Shown one piece after another: positions 1-6,922 of a DNA stretch of 14,107 bases. The notes beneath the pieces are model-generated. The model was not told the origin of the DNA. It saw only the letters and a list, made by a program, of their open reading frames with translations, and did not search any database. The position numbers were made by a program, and so were the translations under genes. The number at the start of each line of letters is the position of its first letter. The stretch's first letter is position 1. Source of the DNA: Candidatus Woesearchaeota archaeon (GTDB lineage Archaea; Nanobdellota; Nanobdellia; Woesearchaeales; WJKR01). The stretch lies in the NCBI GenBank assembly GCA_014729015.1, contig WJKR01000046.1, positions 1 to 14,107 on the forward strand, read 5' to 3'.

Positions 1-244
1 AAGGAGGAGAAGGCTGCGCGGGGTGCTGCTCCGCTGCAGGGGATGATTGCTGGTCCGTGGACGACTGCTCCGGGGTTTGTGGCTGTGAGGGGACGCTCGG
101 GATGCCCTGGGGTGGTGCTGGTTGACCTACGGGTGTGGGCGGCGTCTCGAACGGGTCTTGCAGCTTCTTCGGGGGCTCGCTGGGCGATTGTTCTGCAGCG
201 GGAGAACTCTCGTCTTTCTTGCTCCTGAACGTAAATAAGCCCAT
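1..244 (-). CDS. Pro/Gln-rich protein of unknown function, N-terminal part (cut by window edge)
   Basis: An open frame of 81 codons runs from an ATG at 244 down to the left edge with no stop, so only the N-terminus is visible. It begins MGLFTFRSKKDESSPAAEQ and continues as a low-complexity Pro, Gln, Ser and Glu rich stretch with no recognisable domain. The start is supported by a GGGGAG ribosome-binding site (249-254) a few bases upstream and a TATA-like element at 281-290. I do not recognise the protein. A short basic/hydrophobic start followed by a disordered linker suggests a longer protein whose folded part lies outside the window, but that is inference. It follows the beta-CASP nuclease on the same strand with a 72-bp gap. 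Confidence 0.6.
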   Translation of the reverse strand, partial: MGLFTFRSKKDESSPAAEQSPSEPPKKLQDPFETPPTPVGQPAPPQGIPSVPSQPQTPEQSSTDQQSSPAAEQHPAQPSPP

Positions 245-248
245 ATCA

Positions 249-290
249 CTCCCCTTTTTTTAAATCTCTCAAGCGGTCGTGAGTATTAAA
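249..290 (-). promoter_or_regulatory. TATA-like box and Shine-Dalgarno site for the left-edge gene
   Basis: On the minus strand TTTAATACTC (281-290) fits an archaeal TATA box. A start about 27 nt downstream would leave a leader of about 15 nt that contains GGGGAG (249-254) ahead of the ATG at 244. Unlike most genes in the window this one therefore appears to have a short leader with a ribosome-binding site. Confidence 0.4.
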
Positions 291-316
291 AGTTTTCGGT
301 TCGCGGCGCGGGTTTC

Positions 317-1597
317 CTAGCAGTCGATCTCGTCGAGCACCCGCGGCCCGTGCACGTCGCAGCCGAGGCTTCGTTCTGCCCAGGACGTGAGGTGGACCAC
401 TGATGTCGGGTCGCCGTGCTGCACAATCAATATTTTCGGGTTGACGCACTCGATATATTGTTTCAGCTGCGTCAGGTCCGAGTGGCCTGAGAAGTCGTAT
501 TTCTCTACTTGGCAGTGCACCTTCGTCCGCCAGCCTTTCATGTAGACAAAGCCGTGGTCGAGGAGTTCTCGGCCGTTGGTGCGCTTGCACTGGTACCCGG
601 TGAGCAAGACCGCGCTCTTCGTATCGTGCCACAGATGCTTGAGGTAGTGCAGGACCGGCCCTCCTTGGAGCATGCCGCTCGTCGTGACGAAGATGCCTTG
701 CCGTTGCGCGACGCGGTCGCGCTCCTCGCGGTTCTTGACGAGGTGGACGACTTCGTAGAACATCTCCGCCAGCCGTTCCTTGTGCTTGACGTACTTGCTC
801 GGGTTGGAGAGGATGTGCCTGGTAATCCTCTTCGCCATGCCGTCGAAGTAGATGGGCGCCTTGAATTCCCCCAAGCTGAGTATCTGCAGCACTTCCTGCG
901 CCCGTCCGACGGCGAAGACCGGTATGAGCACTGACCCTCCTTGTGCGAGTACTTGTTCTACTTTGTCGAGGAATCGTTGCGCCAAGGCTTCCCTGTCTGG
1001 CAGGTCGCGGTAGCCATACGTGGATTCGGTGATGAGGATGTCGATCGGGCCGCCGTAGTCCGGGATGACTTCCTTCATGATCATGGTCTGCGCGAGGTTC
1101 ATGTCGCCTGTGTAGAGCAATCGTTTGCCTTCTGCCTCGATGAGGATGGAGGCACTGCCGGGGATGTGGCCGGCGTTGTAGAACGTGACGCCCACCTTGC
1201 GGTGGGTGAACTTCTTGTCGAAGCGCACGACGCGGATGTCCTTCTTCACTTCTTTGAGGTCCACCTTGCTGAACGCCGGGTGTAAGTGTCGGATGCGGGC
1301 GACTTCGAACGAGTCTTTCAGGAGTATCTTGGTCAGTATCTTTGTTTGCGACGTGCAGAAAATGGGGCCCTTGAGTTGCTTGTGCTCGAAGAATGGTAAG
1401 CCGCCGGAATGGTCGAGGTGGGCGTGCGTGATGAATACGCCGTCGACGCCTGGCACGTCGAGCAGCCCTTTCGGGTAGGCGAAGCCGTCTTCCTTGAACT
1501 TGACGCCGCAGTCGAGGAGGTAGCGGTCGCCTCCTGTCCGGAGCTCGATGCATGATCGCCCGACCTCTTGCGCGCCGCCCCGGAAGATGAGCTTCAT
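317..1597 (-). CDS. Beta-CASP metallo-beta-lactamase RNase, archaeal CPSF-like (aCPSF2 type)
   Basis: 426-residue metallo-beta-lactamase/beta-CASP nuclease of the YSH1/CPSF73 group (COG1236-like). The family cleaves RNA endonucleolytically, and some members also degrade 5' to 3'; it acts in archaeal mRNA processing and decay in the cytoplasm. Visible zinc-site motifs are HAHLDH (58-63), H144 in NAGHIPGS and D165 in YTGDMN. The beta-CASP motifs follow: A = E191 in TEST, B = H372 in SGHSD, C = H394 in QHGD. All catalytic positions are present. There are no N-terminal KH domains, which separates it from aCPSF1 (the termination factor) and points to the shorter aCPSF2 class; RNase J is less likely from the motif style. 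The ATG at 1597 lies 27 nt from a TATA box, so the mRNA is probably leaderless. It is divergent from amrS. Confidence 0.93.
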   Translation of the reverse strand: MKLIFRGGAQEVGRSCIELRTGGDRYLLDCGVKFKEDGFAYPKGLLDVPGVDGVFITHAHLDHSGGLPFFEHKQLKGPIFCTSQTKILTKILLKDSFEVARIRHLHPAFSKVDLKEVKKDIRVVRFDKKFTHRKVGVTFYNAGHIPGSASILIEAEGKRLLYTGDMNLAQTMIMKEVIPDYGGPIDILITESTYGYRDLPDREALAQRFLDKVEQVLAQGGSVLIPVFAVGRAQEVLQILSLGEFKAPIYFDGMAKRITRHILSNPSKYVKHKERLAEMFYEVVHLVKNREERDRVAQRQGIFVTTSGMLQGGPVLHYLKHLWHDTKSAVLLTGYQCKRTNGRELLDHGFVYMKGWRTKVHCQVEKYDFSGHSDLTQLKQYIECVNPKILIVQHGDPTSVVHLTSWAERSLGCDVHGPRVLDEIDC

Positions 1598-1617
1598 GGT
1601 TTGTCCTTGCCGTCCAA

Positions 1618-1630
1618 GGATATATAAGCT
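1618..1630 (-). promoter_or_regulatory. TATA box for the beta-CASP nuclease
   Basis: Minus-strand AGCTTATATATCC is centred near 1624, 27 nt from the ATG at 1597. That spacing puts the transcription start at or next to the start codon. No Shine-Dalgarno sequence precedes the ATG. Confidence 0.65.
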
Positions 1631-1643
1631 TTGTTGTGAGCGG

Positions 1644-1653
1644 AAAGCTTAAG
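1644..1653 (+). promoter_or_regulatory. TATA-like box for the radical SAM gene
   Basis: AAAGCTTAAG is centred about 30 nt before the ATG at 1679, with a purine-rich stretch just upstream that could serve as a TFB recognition element. It is a weaker match than the divergent TATA box on the other strand. The implied transcript is leaderless or nearly so. Confidence 0.45.
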
Positions 1654-1678
1654 AGGGCGCTTGCATTACCATTTGGCG

Positions 1679-2674
1679 ATGCACGAGGCATCATTCTATG
1701 AGGAGCTGGAAGCGGGGAAGGTGCGTTGCTTGCTGTGCCCGCGGCGGTGCGTCATCGCGCCTGGCAAGAAAGGTGTGTGCGGCGTCCGCGAGAATCGCGA
1801 CGGGAAGCTGTACTCGTTGGTGTATGGCAGGCCTTGTTCTTTCGCGGTCGACCCTGTTGAGAAGAAGCCGTTGTATCATTTCTTGCCGGGGCAAAAAGTG
1901 TTCTCTTTGGCAACGGTCGGCTGCAACTTGTTCTGCCGTTGGTGCCAGAACTGGGAGATCTCACATCCCGAGCCGGGCATCATCGCGCCTTATGGCGACG
2001 TCTCCCCTGCGGAGGTCGTGCGGCAATGCGAGGAGCAGGGGTGCTCGATCATCGCGTTCACATATACCGAGCCTACGATCTTCTATGAGTACATGGTGGA
2101 TGTCGCAAAACTGGCGCGGGAAGCGGGTGTGCGGACGGTTATGGTCAGCAATGGGTACATCGAGGAGAAGCCGCTGCGCGAGCTGATCCCTTACCTGGAC
2201 GCGGCGAACATCGACCTGAAGATGTTCTCCGATGAGAAGTACTTGCGGTGGACGAGCGCGGAGCTCGAGCCGGTGCTGCGGACGCTGCGGTTGTTGCGGG
2301 AGAAGGACGTGCACCTCGAGATGACGACGCTGGTCGTGCCTGGCGTGAATGACAGCGATGAGGAGTTGGAGGAATTGTACGCGTGGGTGGCAAAGGAGCT
2401 GGGTGAGGACCAGGTCGTGCACGTCAGCCGTTTCTTCCCTGCTTACAAGGTGGTTGACAAGGAGCCGACGCCGATGCGCACGTTGGAACGGGCCGTGGAT
2501 ATCGCGAAGAAGCACGTCCGCTACGTGTACCTCGGCAATGTCGCCGGGAAGGAGGAGACGGTCTGCCCCAAGTGCGGTAAGGTCGTCGTTCGGCGAGCGG
2601 CGAGCGGCGTGGACGTGTCGTTGCGGCAGGGGAAGTGCTCGTGCGGCGAGAGGATAATCGGCGTGTGGGAATAA
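1679..2674 (+). CDS. amrS: AmmeMemoRadiSam system radical SAM enzyme
   Basis: 331-residue radical SAM enzyme of the PflA-like COG1180 group. The 4Fe-4S/SAM motif CxxxCxxC is C82-NLF-C86-RW-C89. An N-terminal cysteine set, C17, C20, C24 and C34, is typical of this family and probably binds a second metal centre. The C-terminus carries CPKCG and CSCG pairs, a zinc-ribbon-like end that closes with GVW as usual. The family is named for co-occurrence with AMMECR1 and MEMO1 proteins; neither is in this window and the reaction is not settled as far as I know. I chose the ATG at 1679 because it gives the family start MHEASFYE and sits 30 nt from a TATA-like box. A longer frame from a TTG at 1661 adds six unlikely residues. 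Confidence 0.93.
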   Translation: MHEASFYEELEAGKVRCLLCPRRCVIAPGKKGVCGVRENRDGKLYSLVYGRPCSFAVDPVEKKPLYHFLPGQKVFSLATVGCNLFCRWCQNWEISHPEPGIIAPYGDVSPAEVVRQCEEQGCSIIAFTYTEPTIFYEYMVDVAKLAREAGVRTVMVSNGYIEEKPLRELIPYLDAANIDLKMFSDEKYLRWTSAELEPVLRTLRLLREKDVHLEMTTLVVPGVNDSDEELEELYAWVAKELGEDQVVHVSRFFPAYKVVDKEPTPMRTLERAVDIAKKHVRYVYLGNVAGKEETVCPKCGKVVVRRAASGVDVSLRQGKCSCGERIIGVWE

Positions 2675-2748
2675 GTTCCTGTTTTCTTGGACGGCTTCCG
2701 GGAATCTTTGGAGAAAGCATTTGAAGACGCTCGTTCTCGCCGGTGCGT

Positions 2749-3714
2749 ATGAGACGATGGTTGCTGTTGTTATTGTTGTTGTCGCCGTTGGCTGCGGGCG
2801 AGAACGCCACGTTGGTGGTGGACGGCGAGTTCAGCTTCGTGGACGAGCATAACCAGTCATACCATTTCTTGTGCTATTATGGTACTGAGGATTGTTGCTG
2901 CAACGAGACATTTGCCGAACCGGTCGTGCAGGACGACTGCAAGAATTTTTCTATCGTCGGCGTACCGGCGGTGGTGGAAAACGGCGAGCGGATCAGTTAT
3001 TCGTTCACGCCTTGGAAAGAGGGCGATAGCGTGACGTATTGGATCGAGGACTCTGCTGGTGAAGTGATGAAGGACGCGTATACGACGACGAGCAAGAGCG
3101 AGAAGCGGTACACGCCGAGCATCGAGGGCGAGGAGCGGGCGTTGTTCATCTGGGCTGAGCGCGAGCGCGAAGGGTGCGATGATGTCGTGGCGAGCGCGGT
3201 CGTCGTCGTGCAGGGCGACGCCGTGGTGTGCGAGGTTCCCGAACCGGAGGTGATCGTCGAGGAATGCTCCTTCGAGGAGTCCGTGCACTCGTTGTACGTG
3301 CGCGCCAAGAACTGGCAGGAGACGATCACGTTGTATGGCAGGGCGGTGCCTGGCGAGTACTGGCTGTTCGGCGAGGAGACGCCGAGGGAGGTCGTGGTGG
3401 ACGGTGATATCAAGCTGAACATCACGCCTGTGGCTGGTGAAAACACGTACGGATTGGTGTCGGCCGGCGGCGGCATCCCTTTTCTCGTGTCGTTCGAGCT
3501 CGTCGCGCCCGAGGAGGAAGAGGAGGAAGAGGAGGAGCAGTCGTTGAACGCGTCGTACACCTTTCCGGGGAATGACGGGACGGTCATGGAGAACGAGACG
3601 GGCAGGAACACGTCGTTGATCGCTGGGTTGACGGGGATCGTCGGTGCTGGGTTGGCGTTGTCTTGGTTCAAATCCAAACGTTTAAGAAGCAGGCAGGATT
3701 CTGTCCAGGTATGA
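2749..3714 (+). CDS. Secreted, C-terminally membrane-anchored, sequon-rich surface protein
   Basis: 321-residue predicted surface protein. MRRW followed by a Leu-rich core (5-16) and AAG is a signal peptide. The ectodomain has eight Cys (42, 49-51, 64, 143, 161, 173) including a CCC triplet, which suggests disulfides. It has eight N-glycosylation sequons, at N19, N35, N52, N66, N224, N267, N282 and N287. Residues 66-140 read like an Ig-like beta-sandwich repeat of the type seen in DPANN cell-surface proteins (inference). A run of nine Glu (255-263) forms a stalk. It is followed by a membrane helix (about 289-306) and a basic tail KSKRLRSR, which implies N-out/C-in topology. I cannot assign a function. 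The ATG at 2749 is preferred; a GTG at 2743 is also possible. Its stop overlaps the next start as ATGA. Confidence 0.78.
   Translation: MRRWLLLLLLLSPLAAGENATLVVDGEFSFVDEHNQSYHFLCYYGTEDCCCNETFAEPVVQDDCKNFSIVGVPAVVENGERISYSFTPWKEGDSVTYWIEDSAGEVMKDAYTTTSKSEKRYTPSIEGEERALFIWAEREREGCDDVVASAVVVVQGDAVVCEVPEPEVIVEECSFEESVHSLYVRAKNWQETITLYGRAVPGEYWLFGEETPREVVVDGDIKLNITPVAGENTYGLVSAGGGIPFLVSFELVAPEEEEEEEEEQSLNASYTFPGNDGTVMENETGRNTSLIAGLTGIVGAGLALSWFKSKRLRSRQDSVQV
3511..3537 (+). repeat. 9-bp tandem repeat encoding the Glu tract
   Basis: Three copies of a 9-bp unit, GAGGAGGAA twice and GAGGAGGAG once, encode nine consecutive Glu residues in the surface protein. The repeat is in frame and just before the transmembrane helix, so copy-number change would alter stalk length without breaking the frame. 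Confidence 0.8.
3679..3688 (+). promoter_or_regulatory. Internal TATA box inside the surface-protein gene
   Basis: CGTTTAAGAA lies within the last codons of the upstream gene, centred 27 nt before the ATG at 3711. It could give the winged-helix gene its own leaderless transcript even though the two genes overlap by ATGA and might also be co-transcribed. Confidence 0.45.
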
Positions 3715-4331
3715 AGAACCGTGTGCAGAAGCTGGACAAGAAGACCCGGAAGGAGAAGCTTGATGACGGCTGGATCCATGTCAACGTGTTGTTCGAGATC
3801 GTCGGTAACCCGAAGGGTCATGTCGAGAAGTCCTTGAACCTTTTCTTGGATAACATCAATCAGGACCAGCACATCATCACCATTGCCGAGGACGTCGAGG
3901 AAACGATCGAGGTGGAGCAGAGTAAGGGGTTGTTCAGCGCCGCTGCCGAGGTGGAGTACTTGGTGTACGGGTTGGAGAAGCTGACGTGGTTCGCGTTCAA
4001 TTTCATGCCCGCTTCCATCGAGGTCAAGGCGCCCGGCGAGTTGACGTTTAAGGAGAAGGATTTCAGCAACTGGATGAACGACTTGCTGGCGAAGCTGCAT
4101 GAGGTGAACACCGTGCACACCTCGTTGAAGTCTGAGCACCAGGCGTTGGTGAAGAACCTGAACGCCGCTGTCCGGAATAACGTGTTGTTGGCGACCGACG
4201 GCCGTGCGTTGGACGCTGGTGGCGTGGCGAAGAAAGTTGGTATGTCTGAGAAGGCGGTGTTGCCTTTCCTCGACGCCCTGGTCAAAGATAGGAAGATCGA
4301 GAAGAAGGGGAAGAAGTACAAGAAGAAATGA
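3711..4331 (+). CDS. Conserved archaeal-type protein with C-terminal winged-helix-like domain, function unknown
   Basis: 206-residue soluble protein. The first 18 residues are Lys-rich. Residues 20-115 look like an alpha/beta domain (it starts WIHVNVLFEIVG). Residues 117-150 are helical and possibly coiled coil. Residues 153-206 read as a winged helix-turn-helix, with GVAKKVGMSEKAVLPFLDAL as the helix-turn-helix and DRKIEKKGKKYKKK as a basic wing and tail. This suggests DNA or RNA binding, but the first domain is not one I recognise. The ATG at 3711 overlaps the TGA of the surface-protein gene (ATGA). A TTG start at 3663 would add 16 residues and would read through the TATA box, so I reject it. 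The basic tail ends 3 bp from the convergent gene's stop. Confidence 0.7.
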   Translation: MKNRVQKLDKKTRKEKLDDGWIHVNVLFEIVGNPKGHVEKSLNLFLDNINQDQHIITIAEDVEETIEVEQSKGLFSAAAEVEYLVYGLEKLTWFAFNFMPASIEVKAPGELTFKEKDFSNWMNDLLAKLHEVNTVHTSLKSEHQALVKNLNAAVRNNVLLATDGRALDAGGVAKKVGMSEKAVLPFLDALVKDRKIEKKGKKYKKK

Positions 4332-4334
4332 TGT

Positions 4335-5237
4335 TCATGTTCCGGTCAGTTTGAGTTCTCGAAGCTTTTTCTCTTCCTCTTTCTCCTCACCGTACTTTCT
4401 CTCGTTGTACTGTTTGAGCACTGTTCGGAGTTGTCCTCCATGTCGTCCGCGGCTTCCTGTGAAGAGCTCGTCGTCACGGTTGTTGATGGCGGCATGTAGC
4501 GCTTCTTGTGCCTCGCTCCTGCCGCTAGCGGCTTTCTGCTTGTACTCGCCATCACGGAGGAGGATGAGGTGGTCTTCCAGTAGTTTCTCCATCCTGATGT
4601 CGTCTTTTGAGATGTCTTCTGCGGCTTTCAACGCATGGTTGAACGCTTTGGTGAGGTGGTGCACTCCGTGAGCGAGTGCTTTGAGCGATGATTCTGCCTG
4701 TTGCATGTTCTTCTTGATGAGTTCTGTGTCTTTGTTCTCGTCTTCCATTCCTTGTAAGGCGTAGACGGTGTCAGCGAAATCTTTCGCGTTTTTCTTGATG
4801 TGCTGGGCGGTGTCCATGATGCTCTTCTCACGCTTCTCGAACAGGCTGGTACCGTGCTTTTCGTGTCTGTAGCCGATATCGTTGGCTTTGCTTCGCAGCT
4901 GATCGCTTATGTGCACTCCTTGTGCTGCGAGTGAGACTATGCTGTCCACGTAAGTAGGGAATTCTTGTATGTAGCAGACACCGTTCCGGCCTCTGTCTTT
5001 TATCTTGGTGAATGCGTCGACGTCGTCCGTGTTGAGCATGCTTTCGACAGTGACGTGTTTCATTTGCTTGATTGCGAAATTGACCATCTTCGCGACGCCT
5101 GCAATCACGTCGTGCTGTGATTTGAGCGCTTCTTCGATGTGTGCTTGTCCTTGTTCGAAGACGTTGAGGTCCTGTTTTGCTTCTCCTTCTGACAGGCCGG
5201 CTATCCTCTTAATTGGTTTTTTCAATAGTCCCATCAT
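4335..5237 (-). CDS. All-helical soluble protein of unknown function
   Basis: 300-residue protein with no signal peptide and no membrane segment. The composition (Ala, Lys, Glu, Gln, His, few Pro) and heptad-like stretches suggest long helices across about residues 18-60, 95-150 and 155-225. The C-terminus (about 275-295) is strongly charged, with an EEKEEEKK run. I recognise no enzyme motif; it could be a scaffold or PhoU-like helical bundle, but nothing in the sequence settles this. The start MMGLLKK has two consecutive ATGs (5237 and 5234). A GGTGA ribosome-binding site (5241-5245) is 3 or 6 nt away, so the second ATG is a real alternative. Its stop is 3 bp from the stop of the convergent winged-helix gene. 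Confidence 0.72.
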   Translation of the reverse strand: MMGLLKKPIKRIAGLSEGEAKQDLNVFEQGQAHIEEALKSQHDVIAGVAKMVNFAIKQMKHVTVESMLNTDDVDAFTKIKDRGRNGVCYIQEFPTYVDSIVSLAAQGVHISDQLRSKANDIGYRHEKHGTSLFEKREKSIMDTAQHIKKNAKDFADTVYALQGMEDENKDTELIKKNMQQAESSLKALAHGVHHLTKAFNHALKAAEDISKDDIRMEKLLEDHLILLRDGEYKQKAASGRSEAQEALHAAINNRDDELFTGSRGRHGGQLRTVLKQYNERKYGEEKEEEKKLRELKLTGT

Positions 5238-5240
5238 TGC

Positions 5241-5291
5241 TCACCTATGCGTCGTTAGGATGTGTTTGTTGCCGTCATGCTTTCTTATATA
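5241..5291 (-). promoter_or_regulatory. TATA box and Shine-Dalgarno site for the helical orphan
   Basis: Minus-strand CTATATAAGAA (5281-5291) is a strong TATA box. A start about 27 nt downstream leaves a leader of about 20 nt carrying GGTGA (5241-5245), complementary to the 16S 3' end, just before the double ATG. Confidence 0.6.
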
Positions 5292-5307
5292 GTTTTGCTT
5301 CTGCACA

Positions 5308-5335
5308 GAAATTATTTTCTTTATGGAAATTATTC
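5308..5335. repeat. Paired GAAATTATT elements upstream of the scpB-like gene
   Basis: GAAATTATT occurs at 5308-5316 and again at 5326-5334, 18 bp apart start to start, in the divergent promoter region. A related 19-bp stretch upstream of gyrA (7797-7815, containing GAAATTACT) matches 5317-5335 at 15 of 19 positions. It may be a shared regulator site, but AT-rich chance similarity is possible. Confidence 0.3.
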
Positions 5336-5350
5336 CTTGCCCAAAACAAA

Positions 5351-5362
5351 GGTTTTTAAACA
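5351..5362 (+). promoter_or_regulatory. TATA box for the scpB-like gene
   Basis: GGTTTTTAAACA is centred 27 nt before the ATG at 5384 and follows an A-rich stretch. No ribosome-binding site lies in front of the ATG. This is a clear leaderless arrangement. Confidence 0.65.
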
Positions 5363-5383
5363 TTCCTGACGCTAACGCCCACC

Positions 5384-6274
5384 ATGGCCGAGACGAAAGG
5401 CGTCAAAGACGTAGAAGCAGTCCTGTTCGCGTCAGGTAAAGCCATGGAAGAGGACCACATCAAAGAATTGACCCAGCTCAAGCCCAAGGAGACCAAAACA
5501 GCACTGGAAGCACTCAAAAAGAAATACCAGGAGACGGACGGCGCCCTCTTCATCTGGAACGAAGGCACCAAGTGGAAGATCAATGTCAAAGAAGCATTCA
5601 TCCCCTTGGTGAAGACCCTGGCAGCCGAGACCGAGCTGGCGAGAGCGGTGCTGGAGACCCTGGCCATGATCGCCTACCGCTCACCAGTCCTCCAATCAGA
5701 GATCATCAACACCCGCGGCGAAGGCGCGTACGCGCACATCAACGAATTAGTGGAAAAAGGCTTCGTCACCAAGGAGAAGTTCGGCAGGAGCTTCAAGCTC
5801 AAGATAGCCGACAAATTCTACCACTACTTCGACGTCGCGGGGGACAAGGACATCCGGGAAGCGTTCAAGGGAGCAAAACAGCCCGACCCCGAGAAGTACG
5901 CGCAGCAAGAGCAGAAAAAGCTCGGCGCATTGGAGATTGTGCAAGCGCTGAGTGATGAAGAAGCGGAGAAGCAACGGCAGGAAACACAGCTAGAGATCTA
6001 CGACATCAACCAGCAACTCGAGAACGACAAGCGAGGATTCCTGAACGGGTTCGATGACAAGCTGCAAGAAGCGAAGGCACGCATCAACGACGCAGAAGAG
6101 CACATCCTGAAACAGAAGCAAGAAGCCGAGGCCAGGAAAGAGGAAGAAGGCGAAGAAGCGCCACCAGAAGAAGAGACCGAACAGAAAGACTACGAGGACA
6201 TGGACCCGCAAGCGTTCGCCAAGGAAATTGAGAAGCAAGTCGACGAGATAAGCGAAGAGAAGAAGGAGGACTAA
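5384..6274 (+). CDS. scpB: ScpB-like chromosome segregation/condensin accessory protein
   Basis: 296-residue ScpB-family protein. ScpB dimers bind the kleisin ScpA and, with SMC, form the condensin that compacts and separates chromosomes. The first winged helix spans about 8-80 (VEAVLFASGKAM). The second spans about 82-150 and carries the family hallmark ETLAMIAYRSPVLQSEI (91-107) followed by NTRGE. Beyond residue 165 the protein departs from short bacterial ScpB: it has a Gln/Lys-rich helical stretch and then a very acidic Glu-rich tail (about 225-296), probably a coiled coil plus disordered end. ScpA and SMC are not in the window. The start is fixed by the TATA box 27 nt upstream. The last codon and stop overlap the convergent gene by 4 bp. 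Confidence 0.9.
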   Translation: MAETKGVKDVEAVLFASGKAMEEDHIKELTQLKPKETKTALEALKKKYQETDGALFIWNEGTKWKINVKEAFIPLVKTLAAETELARAVLETLAMIAYRSPVLQSEIINTRGEGAYAHINELVEKGFVTKEKFGRSFKLKIADKFYHYFDVAGDKDIREAFKGAKQPDPEKYAQQEQKKLGALEIVQALSDEEAEKQRQETQLEIYDINQQLENDKRGFLNGFDDKLQEAKARINDAEEHILKQKQEAEARKEEEGEEAPPEEETEQKDYEDMDPQAFAKEIEKQVDEISEEKKED

Positions 6275-6891
6275 CGGTACAAGTCATGCAACGCCCGCGC
6301 GACGTTCTGGTAACTCTTCACATCCGTCAACGAAACATCAGCAACGTTCTCCAAAACAAAAGGCTTCCCAGACATGAACACCATGCCGAACTTCGCAAGG
6401 CCGAGCTTATCATCGTCGAAAGGGAAGTGGACCTCCGAAGCATAGGTGACGCGTTCCTTGAACGTCTGCAATTCGCCGTAGAAGGGGTTGCTCAGGGCAC
6501 GGTCGCTCAGCCCGTTCGTTCCATCAGCGTAGTCCTTGATGAACTCGGAAAAATCATCCATGCGTTCCCCATTGACGATGTCGACGATAGTCAGCGTTTT
6601 CCCCGCCATGAACGTCATGCCGAAATCGACGACGGAACCGCTGCTGGTCGGGTCCAAGAACATGGAGACACGACTGGCGTCTTGCAACGCGTTCTTGTTC
6701 TGGATGCACACATACAACCCGATTGGGTCCTCCTGCACCGTATCATCGTGTGGCAGATGGACAACGACCCCTTCCTTTGCCCGTCGCTCCTTATACTCAC
6801 GGAACCGTCGCAAGAGATCATTGTCAGCCTTCCGGACAGAGCTGATGAGGAACTCGTCCTTCGGCCCGTCGAGATAGAGCGGCAGTTCCAT
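6271..6891 (-). CDS. Nucleoside 2-deoxyribosyltransferase-like Rossmann protein with internal repeat
   Basis: 206-residue protein. It opens MELPLYLDGP, like the glycine-containing first strand of the deoxyribosyltransferase/DNTP superfamily. An Arg-rich helix (28-38) and a HLPHDD segment (45-50) follow. LDPTSSGSVVDFGMTFMAGK (79-98) matches the family pattern D..GTA.E.GYA.A.GK, which holds the nucleophilic Glu. Here that position is Asp89 and the following Tyr is absent, so activity is uncertain. The C-terminal half repeats the motif as AKFGMVFMSGKPFVLENV (166-183) without the acidic residue, which suggests an internal duplication. Family members cleave or transfer N-glycosidic bonds, and relatives such as TIR-type proteins act on NAD. 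The assignment rests on motifs only. The ATG at 6891 is 26 nt from a TATA box. Confidence 0.6.
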   Translation of the reverse strand: MELPLYLDGPKDEFLISSVRKADNDLLRRFREYKERRAKEGVVVHLPHDDTVQEDPIGLYVCIQNKNALQDASRVSMFLDPTSSGSVVDFGMTFMAGKTLTIVDIVNGERMDDFSEFIKDYADGTNGLSDRALSNPFYGELQTFKERVTYASEVHFPFDDDKLGLAKFGMVFMSGKPFVLENVADVSLTDVKSYQNVARALHDLYR

Positions 6892-6910
6892 GAATGACGA
6901 GAAAAGTAGG

Positions 6911-6922
6911 TGTTATTTATTG
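6911..6922 (-). promoter_or_regulatory. TATA box overlapping the stop codon of the CYTH gene
   Basis: Minus-strand CAATAAATAACA is centred 26 nt from the ATG at 6891. It contains the TAA stop (6917-6919) of the upstream CYTH gene, so promoter and stop codon share bases. Confidence 0.55.

Noticed and set aside
509..1285. Two plus-strand frames (509-934, 941-1285) inside the beta-CASP gene
   Set aside because: They are antisense frames in phase with codon bias, with no promoter, no ribosome-binding site and no family resemblance.
246..1694. 482-codon minus-strand frame overlapping the beta-CASP gene
   Set aside because: It is Arg/Pro/His-rich, with no domain, in an alternate frame of a gene with all catalytic motifs. 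It is a shadow produced by GC-rich codon use.
2997..4139. 380-codon minus-strand frame across the surface-protein and winged-helix genes
   Set aside because: It has a low-complexity Ser run opposite the Glu tract and no domain. The plus-strand genes have a signal peptide, a TM helix and a winged helix.
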